Positions 42,807 through 52,163 of a stretch of 64,000 nucleotides of DNA are shown here, piece after piece. A program made the position numbers and the translations under genes. The DNA is taken from assembly GCF_003388735.1 (NCBI RefSeq), contig NZ_QUBQ01000001.1, forward strand, positions 62,001-126,000. The letters are read 5' to 3'. Positions within the stretch are counted from its first letter, which is position 1; each line of letters starts with the position of its first letter. The stretch comes from Paenibacillus paeoniae. Lineage in GTDB: Bacteria; Bacillota; Bacilli; Paenibacillales; Paenibacillaceae. Below the pieces are notes generated by a model that made no database searches, had not been told where the DNA came from, and was given only the letters and a program-made list of their open reading frames with translations.

Positions 42807-43309
42807 AAAAGCTATATCGCTCCAGACGGGATAAGAAATTGCTCGGCCTGTGCGGCGGGGTAAGTGAAATGCTGAATGTGGATGCCACACTTATTCGAAT
42901 ACTGCTTGTTATCGTCACTGTCCTATCGAGCGGTATGGCCATCTTCATCTACGTTATCGCAGGCCTTGTTGTACCGAAAGAGCCGCCCATCTACGGCGCG
43001 TTCGGTCCGAACGGCTACGGCAACGGCCCGAACAACGGCTTCGGCGGCGGTTATGGCGGCGGCTTCGGCCCTAATAATGGTCCACACAACGGTCCGCATA
43101 ACGGTCCTCACACGGGCTATAACGGCGGCTTCAACCAATATGAGAACAATAATACGCCTCCTAACAATTGGGGCACTTCATACGGCAAGGAAGAGCCTGC
43201 TGCAGGCTCGCAATTCGATAGCATGATGGACGATCTGGAGAAAAAGGCATTGCGCCGCGAGATCGAGGAACTGAAAGCCAAATTAGCGAAACAGGAGAAG
43301 GGAGAATAA
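42803..43309 (+). CDS. PspC-domain membrane protein with Gly/Asn/His-rich linker
   Basis: About 168 residues from TTG at 42803, which overlaps the preceding stop and is 9 nt from AAGGAGGG; ATG 42794 would touch that ribosome binding site. The PspC domain (about 1-60) has [23 protein letters not shown] and one membrane helix. A striking low-complexity linker follows ([25 protein letters not shown]), then a C-terminal coiled coil ([17 protein letters not shown]) that could bind the PspA coiled coils. PspC recruits or senses PspA at stressed membranes. Confidence 0.87.
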   Translation: MKKLYRSRRDKKLLGLCGGVSEMLNVDATLIRILLVIVTVLSSGMAIFIYVIAGLVVPKEPPIYGAFGPNGYGNGPNNGFGGGYGGGFGPNNGPHNGPHNGPHTGYNGGFNQYENNNTPPNNWGTSYGKEEPAAGSQFDSMMDDLEKKALRREIEELKAKLAKQEKGE

Positions 43310-43313
43310 CACT

Positions 43314-44024
43314 ATGGGAATCTTTAAAAGAATGAAGGATATGACAAAAGCATCTATGAACGAGGTACTGGACAAGCTGGAAGATCCGGTTGTTATGCTT
43401 AATCAATATTTGCGCGATATGGAATCCGAGATTCATCAAGCAGAAGTAACAGTAGCTAAGCAAATGGCGAACGAGCGCCGCATGAAGCAGCGCCTGGACG
43501 ATTCTGTACGCAATGCGGCAGAGCGTGAATCGAAGGCGGAAGCAGCGCTTCGCGCCGATCAGGAAGAGCTGACTCGTAAGCTATTGGAAGAAAAGCTATA
43601 CTTCGATCAGAAGGTAGTGGAATACACCGATCTTCATACACAAGCGAAAGCACAGGCTGAAGAGTTGCTCCAGCAGCTGCATGCGATGAAAGAAGAGTTC
43701 TATCAGCTTCGCAACAAGCGCAACGAACTGGCGTCCCGCGCTCAAGTAGCAAAGGCGCAGAAGCAAATGGCGCAGCTAAGCTCCAATCATACGATTGACA
43801 GCGGCACGGCATCGCGCGGTTTCTACCGGATGGAAGAGAAGATCATGCAGCTGGAAGCGGAAGCGGATGTGCTTCGCACACCTTACTCCACTTACGGCGG
43901 GAGCAGCACGTCTGCACCGGTAAACGCAGCGGATCTTGAGAAGCGCATGAAAGTTGATGAGCAGCTGCAAGCTCTCAAAAGCAAAATGAATGCTTCGGCT
44001 CCTAGCTCAACCGAAGGGCAATAA
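43314..44024 (+). CDS. pspA: PspA/IM30 family envelope-stress protein
   Basis: A 236-residue coiled-coil protein, close to classical Psp[30 protein letters not shown] at the N-terminus, then a hairpin of long helices to about residue 200 and a Ser/Ala-rich tail. It starts 4 bp after the PspC gene. Two PspA paralogues flanking a PspC gene suggest a mixed assembly controlled by the LiaRS-like genes downstream. Confidence 0.9.
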   Translation: MGIFKRMKDMTKASMNEVLDKLEDPVVMLNQYLRDMESEIHQAEVTVAKQMANERRMKQRLDDSVRNAAERESKAEAALRADQEELTRKLLEEKLYFDQKVVEYTDLHTQAKAQAEELLQQLHAMKEEFYQLRNKRNELASRAQVAKAQKQMAQLSSNHTIDSGTASRGFYRMEEKIMQLEAEADVLRTPYSTYGGSSTSAPVNAADLEKRMKVDEQLQALKSKMNASAPSSTEGQ

Positions 44025-44039
44025 GAGCCAATAAAGGAT

Positions 44040-44074
44040 GGAAGCAGCGGACCGGCTACCGGTCTGCTCTTTCA
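44040..44074 (+). terminator. Possible terminator or attenuator between pspA and the kinase gene
   Basis: AGCA-GACCGG (with a bulge) pairs with CCGGTC-TGCT around CTA and is followed by CTTTC; a T run lies a few bases later. It could lower expression of the downstream regulators relative to the effectors. Confidence 0.45.
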
Positions 44075-44154
44075 TGCTTTTTTCAGGGAATCGCAAGCTT
44101 GGCCGTAATGGATGCCTTGCGCATAGATGAACGGCCCCATAAGGAGCTGTAGAA

Positions 44155-45156
44155 ATGCAGGATCAAGAAAAAAACGTCGGAGATCAGCTCAAAGCTGCAA
44201 GAAGGCGCAACGCCGTGGAGACGCTCCTGTGGCTGCTTATTATCCTTTGTCTCGCTGTAATTTTGCTGCAGGGCCTCGACATCGTTGAGCCTTTCATGCT
44301 GCAGGGCAGATGGGCGATCGTTGGATTAGGCATTGTAGGAGCTGGACTGGCGGTTACAGCGCTTAACAGCTATTTGCAAAATTCCAAGCTGAAGGCCGCC
44401 CTTAAGCGTCTTAGCGAGCAACCGCGAAAGCGCAGCTACAACGTGACGATAAGTGACAATCATGCAGAAGCCGGGGAAGAGAATTCGGAGCGGGAGAGCG
44501 ACGCTCAGTGGACGGAGAAAGTAAGATTCACAGCGGTATTGGAGGAGCGCCAAAGATTGGCACGCGAGCTTCATGATGCAGTAAGCCAGCAACTGTTCGC
44601 CATCTCCATGACGGCAACCGCGGTCAGCCGTACGATTGAACGGGATTGGGAGCGTGCCAAGCGGCAAGTGCAGCTGATCGAGGAAATGGCCGCGGTGGCT
44701 CAGTCCGAGATGAGAGCGCTTCTGCTCCATCTGCGTCCGGTACATCTGGATGGGAAAAATCTGGGACAAGCTCTGACGACGCTGGTTGAAGAATTGAAGC
44801 AGAAGGTGCCCATGGAGATCATCCTTGAAGTGGATGAGTCGATTATGCTGCGGCCGCAAGCCGAGGATCATTTGTTCCGAATTGCACAAGAGGCACTGTC
44901 TAATACGCTTCGTCATTCCAAGGCGGACAGTATGCGCATCAGGCTGCTTCGACTGGACAATAAGACCCATATGACTCTCCAGGATAACGGTGTCGGCTTT
45001 GATCTGGAAGCGAAGAAGCAAACCTCTTACGGCTTGCTGACCATGGAAGAACGCGTGAACGAGCTTGGCGGGTCCCTTCAGGTGATCTCTCAGCCGGGAG
45101 AAGGCACTACCATTCATCTTTGGGTGCCAATGGACGGACATACGACAGGCAGTTAG
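44155..45156 (+). CDS. LiaS/NarX-type sensor histidine kinase
   Basis: A 333-residue kinase with two membrane helices (about 23-41 and 52-70) and almost no extracellular loop, an intramembrane-sensing layout. The HisKA_3 phosphoacceptor is His140 in ARELHDAVSQQLFAIS. The HATPase domain has FRIAQEALSNTLRHS and DNGVGFD plus SYGLLTMEERV. AAGGAG lies 8 nt before the ATG. It is followed at 31 bp by the cognate regulator. It resembles LiaS, which senses cell-wall-active antibiotics with LiaF; no separate LiaF gene is present. Confidence 0.9.
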   Translation: MQDQEKNVGDQLKAARRRNAVETLLWLLIILCLAVILLQGLDIVEPFMLQGRWAIVGLGIVGAGLAVTALNSYLQNSKLKAALKRLSEQPRKRSYNVTISDNHAEAGEENSERESDAQWTEKVRFTAVLEERQRLARELHDAVSQQLFAISMTATAVSRTIERDWERAKRQVQLIEEMAAVAQSEMRALLLHLRPVHLDGKNLGQALTTLVEELKQKVPMEIILEVDESIMLRPQAEDHLFRIAQEALSNTLRHSKADSMRIRLLRLDNKTHMTLQDNGVGFDLEAKKQTSYGLLTMEERVNELGGSLQVISQPGEGTTIHLWVPMDGHTTGS

Positions 45157-45187
45157 GACTGAAACATAGAGAAAAGGAGCGGGGAAT

Positions 45188-45838
45188 ATGGAGGAACCGA
45201 TCAAGGTGCTGCTGGTAGACGATCACGAGATGGTTCGTATCGGTCTCGCAGCCGTACTCGATACGGAAGACGGGATTGAAGTGGTAGGGGAAGCAAGCAA
45301 CGGAATCGATGGCATCAGACTGGCGCAGTCTTACAAGCCGGATGTGGTGCTGATGGACTTGGTCATGGAGGGCATGGACGGTGTCGAGACGACAGCCAAG
45401 CTGCTGGAGATTCACCCTGATGCCAAAGTCATTGTGCTGACCAGCTTTATTGACGACAGCAAAATTTATCCGGTTATCGAAGCGGGTGCGTTCAGCTATC
45501 TGCTGAAGACATCGCGCGCTAGCGAAATCGCGGAAGCTATTCGTGCAGCCGCCAGAGGTCAGTCCGTGCTGGAGTCGCAGGTAGCGGCCAAAATGATGAA
45601 CCGCTTCCGTGCGCCGAAACAGCAGGAGCAGCCGAAGCTGCATGACGATTTGACGGAACGTGAGATGGATGTGCTGAAGCGAGTGGCGCAGGGCAAGTCC
45701 AATCAGGAAATTGCGGATGAGCTGTTCATCGGCGTCAAGACCGTTAAATTCCATGTGACGAATATTTTCAATAAGCTCAATGTCGAAGATCGTACGCAAG
45801 CTGCAATCTATGCGCATAAGCAAGGGATTGCGGACTAA
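45188..45838 (+). CDS. LiaR/NarL-family response regulator
   Basis: A 216-residue regulator: receiver domain with D11-D12, Asp57 in VVLMDLVMEGMDG and the Lys in SYLLKTSRASE, and a LuxR-type helix-turn-helix (about 148-212; LTEREMDVLKRVAQGKSNQEIA and VKTVKFHVTNIFNKL). It probably controls the LiaI/PspA/PspC genes upstream. The last 4 nt overlap the convergent mobB gene. Confidence 0.92.
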   Translation: MEEPIKVLLVDDHEMVRIGLAAVLDTEDGIEVVGEASNGIDGIRLAQSYKPDVVLMDLVMEGMDGVETTAKLLEIHPDAKVIVLTSFIDDSKIYPVIEAGAFSYLLKTSRASEIAEAIRAAARGQSVLESQVAAKMMNRFRAPKQQEQPKLHDDLTEREMDVLKRVAQGKSNQEIADELFIGVKTVKFHVTNIFNKLNVEDRTQAAIYAHKQGIAD

Positions 45839-46407
45839 GTCGACAAGCCGCGCCTATGTTCTTGAAGCAGGGCGAACAGCGCTTCGTCTTCGTGGATCGG
45901 AATGACGGGCACAGTCGGTTCCGTGGCGAGGCTCCTTGTAGTGCAGGTTATTTCATTGCCTGTAGTTGCCAAGGCCTCAGGCCAGCATACCAGCGCAATA
46001 GGATGGCTAACGGCTTGCAGCAAGGCATAGTGCGAGACTTCTCGGGCAAAGACGATTTTGGGATAGGAGGCGCTCTTGAAGCCTTCGATTAGAATAATGT
46101 CTACTTCTTGCTGCATGGAGGCGATTAACGTATCTAATTCGGTGTTCGTTTGCTTCAGGATAGCAGTACGGGTAGATGAGGTAATGGCGGTTATATCGGC
46201 TCCTGCTGCTTGATGCTGCCACGTATCGGTACCCGGCGTATCGATCTGGAAGTCATGCGCGTCATGCTTGATCGTGCCGACGCGAAGTCCTTCTCGTTTA
46301 TATTTCTCCGTTAACCGGCAGACCGATGTGGTCTTGCCGGTGTTTTTGTATCCTACGAGTTGAACAATAAAAGGTGCTGCTTGTTGCTGCTTATGGATGG
46401 ACGACAT
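45835..46407 (-). CDS. mobB: Molybdopterin-guanine dinucleotide biosynthesis protein MobB
   Basis: A 190-residue GTP-binding adaptor for molybdenum cofactor maturation. The P-loop GYKNTGKTT is at residues 19-27. VGTIKHDAHDFQIDTPGTDTWQHQAAGAD and DIILIEGFKSASYPKIVF are characteristic MobB segments. AAGGAGG precedes the ATG. It is divergent from moeA across 207 bp; mobA is not in the window. Confidence 0.93.
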   Translation of the reverse strand: MSSIHKQQQAAPFIVQLVGYKNTGKTTSVCRLTEKYKREGLRVGTIKHDAHDFQIDTPGTDTWQHQAAGADITAITSSTRTAILKQTNTELDTLIASMQQEVDIILIEGFKSASYPKIVFAREVSHYALLQAVSHPIALVCWPEALATTGNEITCTTRSLATEPTVPVIPIHEDEALFALLQEHRRGLST

Positions 46408-46614
46408 AGGGCCTCCTTGGATAAATAGGATAAAGGCATGACGTTGCTGTCGGATGTTTACTAGAGTGTAGCATATGTAAGATAAAGCGGCTTCATCAAC
46501 CTGTTCCCTCTATACAGGTGAATCAGATTTGCAGGCCTGCATCTGCTCATTACGGGCTATCCAGCCTGTACATTCGCTATGGTACAATAAGACCAATCAT
46601 CATCGATTTTCGGA

Positions 46615-47976
46615 GTGAAACATTGCAGGGTTGGGGGAATCCGGGTGGCTGAGGATTGGAGCTTGGAGAGCGTTAGAAGTGAGGGGAGCGACGGACGATT
46701 CAATCGTCGCGCGATCAAGGTAGAGGAGGCGCAGCGGCGCGTTCTTGCCGCTGCCCGGACAATCGCAAGCGAGCTCGTGCCGCTTGCGGAAGCCGGCGGC
46801 CGGCGGCTCGCGCAGCAGCTGCTGGCGACGAGCGACTGGCCGCCGTTCGCGCGCGCCGGGCTTGACGGCTATGCCGTGCGCGCAGCCGATACAGCGCAAG
46901 CGTCGCCGGCGTTCCCGGCAGCGCTGCGCGTCGTGGATACGATCGCGGCGGGCGGGCTCGCCCTCGCGGCCGTGGAGCCAGGCACAGCTGCGCGCATTAT
47001 GACCGGCGCAGCTGTGCCCTCAGGGGCCGACGCGGTCGTCATGCTGGAGCAGACCGCGGAGGGCATGGCCGGGGGCGAGAGGGCGGCCCTCGTCAAGGCG
47101 GCCGCCCGCCCCGGCCAGAACGTGGCTCCCCAAGGCGAGGAATTCCGCCTGGGGAGCCCGATTATGGAGCCCGGCGAGCTGCTGCGGCCGGGCCATCTTG
47201 CGCTGCTGGGCACGTTCGGCTATGCCGTCGTGCCCGTGTACAGGCGCCCTCGCGTCGCGGTATTCGCCACAGGGAGCGAGCTGCTCCCTGTGGAGGCTCC
47301 GCTCGCGCCGGGCCGTATCCGCGACAGCAACAGCGCCATGGTCGCGGCTATGATTCGCCAGCGCGGCGGCGAACCCATCCTCTGCGGCACGTTGCCCGAT
47401 GAGCCGGAAGCGGTAAGCGAAGCCCTTATCCATATCGGCGGAGATGTGGACCTCATTGTGACTACGGGAGGGGTATCCGTAGGCGACTATGACGCCATGG
47501 CTTTGCTGCTTCGTGAATTGGCCGACTTTGATTCGCAGTTCGAGGTATTCCCAGATTCCTTAGACATGCTATTGTTCAATCGTGTGTCGATGAGGCCGGG
47601 CAGCCCGACATCAGCAGCCTGGATAGGTGGAAAGCTTGTCCTTGCGTTATCGGGCAACCCCGGTGCTTGCTTTGTAGGATTCGAGCTGTTCGCCGCTCCT
47701 GCGCTGCGCGCCATGCAAGGCGATCCCAGACCTGATCATCGCAAGGTTCAGGCGGTACTCGCCCGCGAACTGAAAAAAGGAAGCCCGCACGATCGTTATG
47801 TGCGGACTTCCCTACTTTATGGCGACGATGGTCGAGTCTACGCAGACCCGCTTGCCTTCGGCAAGTCGAGCATGACGGCTTCTATTGCCCAAGCGGAGGC
47901 GCTCGTCGTTATACCATCAGGATCATTGGGCGCAGAGGCAGGAAGTATCGTTGAAGCCTGGATTTTGCCGCAATAA
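46615..47976 (+). CDS. moeA: Molybdopterin molybdenumtransferase MoeA
   Basis: About 453 residues from GTG 46615; GTG 46645 is better spaced from GGGGGA and may be the true start. MoeA inserts molybdate into adenylylated molybdopterin. Domain order is standard: LLATSDWPPFARAGLDGYAV, then RIMTGAAVPSGADAVVMLE, then the MoCF-binding core VAVFATGSELL, RDSNSAMVAAMI, VTTGGVSVGDYD and LALSGNPGACFVGFELF, and a C-terminal beta domain. The first 600 bp are extremely GC-rich (46801-46860 has 49 G/C of 60), unlike its surroundings. Confidence 0.93.
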   Translation: MKHCRVGGIRVAEDWSLESVRSEGSDGRFNRRAIKVEEAQRRVLAAARTIASELVPLAEAGGRRLAQQLLATSDWPPFARAGLDGYAVRAADTAQASPAFPAALRVVDTIAAGGLALAAVEPGTAARIMTGAAVPSGADAVVMLEQTAEGMAGGERAALVKAAARPGQNVAPQGEEFRLGSPIMEPGELLRPGHLALLGTFGYAVVPVYRRPRVAVFATGSELLPVEAPLAPGRIRDSNSAMVAAMIRQRGGEPILCGTLPDEPEAVSEALIHIGGDVDLIVTTGGVSVGDYDAMALLLRELADFDSQFEVFPDSLDMLLFNRVSMRPGSPTSAAWIGGKLVLALSGNPGACFVGFELFAAPALRAMQGDPRPDHRKVQAVLARELKKGSPHDRYVRTSLLYGDDGRVYADPLAFGKSSMTASIAQAEALVVIPSGSLGAEAGSIVEAWILPQ

Positions 47977-47979
47977 GCT

Positions 47980-48756
47980 TTAATAATATTTGTTCAAGAT
48001 AACCCCTCTAAGCGGGAGCGGCCAGTAGGTTTGCATCGCACCGTAATATAGCGCATAGGGATATGCTGCTGTGAATGGGAGACGGAGCAGGTCAATGGCG
48101 TTGCCCTGCTCCGCGAAGCTTAAGGACTTTTTTATATCCTGAATCAGACCGTCTGCTCCAAGCAGCAGCCGTCTCAGCTTGTCGCTGTCCTCCATGCTAG
48201 CTATCTTCTCCGGAGGAGTAATAAGTGCCGCGTCCTTTGAATATCGTCGCGTGGCGGCCATTCTGCTCTCTTGTCCCCGCCCGACTTCCGTCATGGCTGA
48301 ATCCACTCCGGTACCTCTCCAGCGGAAGGCGTCATCCGGGCCTCTTTCAATGCCAAGGGCTGCCATCGCAGGATGTCGCAGTGCAAGCTCGACGGCCTCC
48401 CACACTTCAGGCTTTAATTGGTTTTTATGACTACGGTAGCTGCCCTCCAGCTCATTAAGGAGTTTTGTCAGCTCCTGTATTTGCAAACGGACGAATGAAC
48501 CGTTCCGAATGCCCGCATCCCGGCCAAGCTCCTCAAGCATGAGATCCAGCCTTCTTTGCGCGTCTTGCGACTTCTTCAGCCATTCTGCCGCGCTGCCCGC
48601 CGCATCGCTATATAATCGACTCCAATTCTCTCTATGAACGACGGGAGCCCGCTCGAAGGCAGTCAGCCGATAAGCCGCGTAGCGATTCACCGGCTGCAGC
48701 TTGGTATAGTGATTGGTTCGTTCAATTCCATGTATAGATCGAGAATAAACTGTCAT
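47980..48756 (-). CDS. Hypothetical protein (258 residues), helical
   Basis: Not recognised. A soluble, mainly helical protein without signal peptide or membrane helix; YSRSIHGIERTNHY at the N-terminus, a charged central helix (AEWLKKSQDAQRRLDLMLEELG) and FRWRGTGVDSAM in the middle. The ribosome binding site (GAGGGAGG) is strong. It ends 3 bp from moeA, tail to tail. Confidence 0.75.
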   Translation of the reverse strand: MTVYSRSIHGIERTNHYTKLQPVNRYAAYRLTAFERAPVVHRENWSRLYSDAAGSAAEWLKKSQDAQRRLDLMLEELGRDAGIRNGSFVRLQIQELTKLLNELEGSYRSHKNQLKPEVWEAVELALRHPAMAALGIERGPDDAFRWRGTGVDSAMTEVGRGQESRMAATRRYSKDAALITPPEKIASMEDSDKLRRLLLGADGLIQDIKKSLSFAEQGNAIDLLRLPFTAAYPYALYYGAMQTYWPLPLRGVILNKYY

Positions 48757-48895
48757 TGCCCGTCCTCCCTCAAAAATAAGTTAGGCTCATCATAGCTTAG
48801 AGGAGACGAGAAGGCTGGCGAATGGCGGAGGCGAAGCTTGACGATTGCAAGCGAAAGCGGAGGAAAGCGCTCGCCTCGTGCGCGGGTTCTGTCGA

Positions 48896-49309
48896 TTACA
48901 CCGCCAGGAACACAAAAGCGATGTCGTCCAGGTCAAGCTTAAGCGTGTCATCCTGACTTGCATCGCTTGCGGACGAGGCAGGAATATGGCTCTCGGAAGC
49001 GTATTTAGTAGGAGAATGGCTCAATCCCACAGCTTTTGCCCGTTTCTTTTTCTTTTTGCCTGCCGCCAGCGGCAGCGTCTCTTCTTTGCTTGGACCTTCA
49101 TCTTTTTTCGCCGCAAATGCATCTTCATATGGTCCTCTTCTGTGATGTACGGCTTCACCGCCGCTATAGGGATTGCCGAGAACAAGCTTGCCGCTTTGGC
49201 AAGAACGAATGATTCCGATTTGCCTGTAGCCTGATTTGAAAATGACCACCACCGGCATCCCGCCATACGTCGACAACACTTCTTCTCTGAGCGGATAAAT
49301 CTGTTCCAT
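48896..49309 (-). CDS. Hypothetical protein (137 residues)
   Basis: Not recognised. ATG 49309 is chosen for its spacing from GAGGTGA. The N-terminus (MEQIYPLREEVLSTYGGMPVVVIFKSGYRQIGII) looks like a small beta barrel resembling an Sm/YqzE-like fold. It is followed by a lysine-rich run (AAGKKKKKRAKAVG) and an acidic tail (LKLDLDDIAFVFLAV). The mixed charge suggests a nucleic-acid or spore-associated role, but this is a guess. Confidence 0.65.
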   Translation of the reverse strand: MEQIYPLREEVLSTYGGMPVVVIFKSGYRQIGIIRSCQSGKLVLGNPYSGGEAVHHRRGPYEDAFAAKKDEGPSKEETLPLAAGKKKKKRAKAVGLSHSPTKYASESHIPASSASDASQDDTLKLDLDDIAFVFLAV

Positions 49310-49374
49310 TTCACCAGTCACCTCGCGAGTATTGTTGCAACCAGTGTATTCACCCCCAGGGCGAACGTGTATAA

Positions 49375-50265
<891 letters not shown>

Positions 50266-50552
50266 AGAATAGCTGTTGTGGGGGCTTCTCGAATGACTGG
50301 ATTGAGGGCGGCTCCGGTTCATTTAGTACGCTGGGGGTTCATTTGAATCATCACCAGATGGCTTGGCTGATCCTTGCAGTCTGAATTTTGCGGAAACTAG
50401 GCTGGCGAAAACTTCTGATTATTCTGCAATCAGAAGAACTTGTACAACTTATCATTATTTTTTATGAGCCGTTCAATGGCGAAATAAGGGTGAATATGCT
50501 ACACTACATATCATGTAATTCGTATAAAAATTCAATAGAAAGAATGAGGCAT

Positions 50553-52109
50553 ATGACTTACAATACGACTGTAGATTCGATCTCCCCAGAGGGCGCCGTT
50601 TATTATCTATTCGGTGCGACCGGCGACTTGGCCCGGCGCAAGCTGTTTCCGGCGCTATTCAGTTTATATAAAGAAGGCAAGCTGTCGGAAAACTTCGCCG
50701 TTGTCGGCCTTGCGCGCCGTCCTCGTACGAACGAGCAATTCCGTTCTGACCTGTATGATTCCATCAACGAGTTTTGCCGCTACAAGGCGGATGACGCCGA
50801 GCTGTGGAACCGATTCTCCGAACATTTCGTGTATATGTCTCTCGATATTAATAATGTCGACGGCTTCCGCGAGCTGAATGTTTTGTCTACGGAACTGGAT
50901 CACAAATTCGGTATTCCGGGCAATCGGTTGTTCTATTTGGCGCTCGCTCCGTCCCTGTTCGGACCTGTATCCTTCAATCTTCGCGATGGGGGACTGCTGG
51001 AGTCGACTGGCTGGAATCGTCTAGTTATCGAGAAGCCGTTCGGCTATGATTTGCCCTCGGCACAGAAGCTGAATGAGCAATTGAACCAAGTATTCAAGGA
51101 AGAAGAGATCTTCCGCATCGACCATTACCTGGGCAAGGAAATGGTGCAGAATATTCAAGTAATCCGTTTTGCAAATGCATTTTTTGAGCCATTGTGGAAC
51201 AATAACCATATTGCCAACGTTCAAATTACCTTGTCTGAGACTGTCGGTGTCGAGGAACGCGGAGGCTACTATGACAAGTCTGGCGCTCTGAGAGATATGG
51301 GACAGAACCATATGCTGCAGATGCTGACGATGATTGCGATGGAGCCGCCTAGCCGTCTTCACGGCGAAGACATTCGCGACGAGAAGGTGAAAGTGCTTCG
51401 CTCGCTAAGAGGCTACACATCGGGCGATGATGTGCGCAAGCATGTCGTTCGCGGACAATATTCCGAAGGCCAAGTCGGCAGCAAGGAATTGCCTGGTTAC
51501 CGTCAAGAGGATTCCGTTGATCCGGAATCGTCGACAGAGACGTATTTTGCCGCGAAAGTATTCGTCGACAATTTCCGTTGGGCGGGTGTTCCGTTCTATA
51601 TTCGCACGGGCAAGCGCATGCCTGTGAAGACGACTGAAGTCGTCGTAGAGTTCAAGTCGATGCCGCAGAACGTGCTGTTCGCACAGAAGCATGATCTGGC
51701 ACCGAATCTGCTTGTCATCCGCGTCAATCCGATGGAAGGCATATATATTAAGATCAATGCCAAAAAACCGGGATCTGACAATGCGGTTCAACCAGTATCG
51801 ATGGAGTTTTGTCAAAGCTGTCAGATCGGCATCAACACGCCAGAAGCTTACGAGCGTCTTATTCATGACGCTGCGCGCGGCGATTCTACGTATTTCACAC
51901 GCTGGGATGAAGTGTCCCATGCCTGGGAATTCGTTGACCGCATTGCGCAAGCATGGCGTGAAGAAAAGAGCGATCTTGCCTTCTATCCGGCAGGCTCATG
52001 GGGCCCGGAAGCGGCAGGCAGACTGCTTGATGAAGAGGGCTTCCATTGGTGGCCGGTGAATGGTCAAGAAGAAGACAACGTTATCTGGATCACGAACAGC
52101 GGGAAGTAG
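50553..52109 (+). CDS. zwf: Glucose-6-phosphate 1-dehydrogenase
   Basis: About 518 residues from ATG 50553 (ATG 50544 is also possible). It oxidises glucose-6-phosphate to 6-phosphogluconolactone with NADP, the entry to the oxidative pentose phosphate pathway. The cofactor site is FGATGDLARRKLFPAL at about 20-35. The substrate signature RIDHYLGKE lies at about residues 188-196. VPFYIRTGKRM and SWGPEAAGRLL complete the family pattern, and the length is normal. It is separated by 54 bp from prfC. Confidence 0.95.
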   Translation: MTYNTTVDSISPEGAVYYLFGATGDLARRKLFPALFSLYKEGKLSENFAVVGLARRPRTNEQFRSDLYDSINEFCRYKADDAELWNRFSEHFVYMSLDINNVDGFRELNVLSTELDHKFGIPGNRLFYLALAPSLFGPVSFNLRDGGLLESTGWNRLVIEKPFGYDLPSAQKLNEQLNQVFKEEEIFRIDHYLGKEMVQNIQVIRFANAFFEPLWNNNHIANVQITLSETVGVEERGGYYDKSGALRDMGQNHMLQMLTMIAMEPPSRLHGEDIRDEKVKVLRSLRGYTSGDDVRKHVVRGQYSEGQVGSKELPGYRQEDSVDPESSTETYFAAKVFVDNFRWAGVPFYIRTGKRMPVKTTEVVVEFKSMPQNVLFAQKHDLAPNLLVIRVNPMEGIYIKINAKKPGSDNAVQPVSMEFCQSCQIGINTPEAYERLIHDAARGDSTYFTRWDEVSHAWEFVDRIAQAWREEKSDLAFYPAGSWGPEAAGRLLDEEGFHWWPVNGQEEDNVIWITNSGK

Positions 52110-52163
52110 CATCTGATGCGTCCGCTGTCGCAAACCTTGCATAAAAGTGAAGGGAAGGCAAGC

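Noticed and set aside
44326-45204. Long antisense frame (292 codons) opposite the LiaS-like kinase
   Set aside because: Same reasoning: the sense gene has complete kinase motifs and the antisense product has a composition typical of reverse-frame translation.
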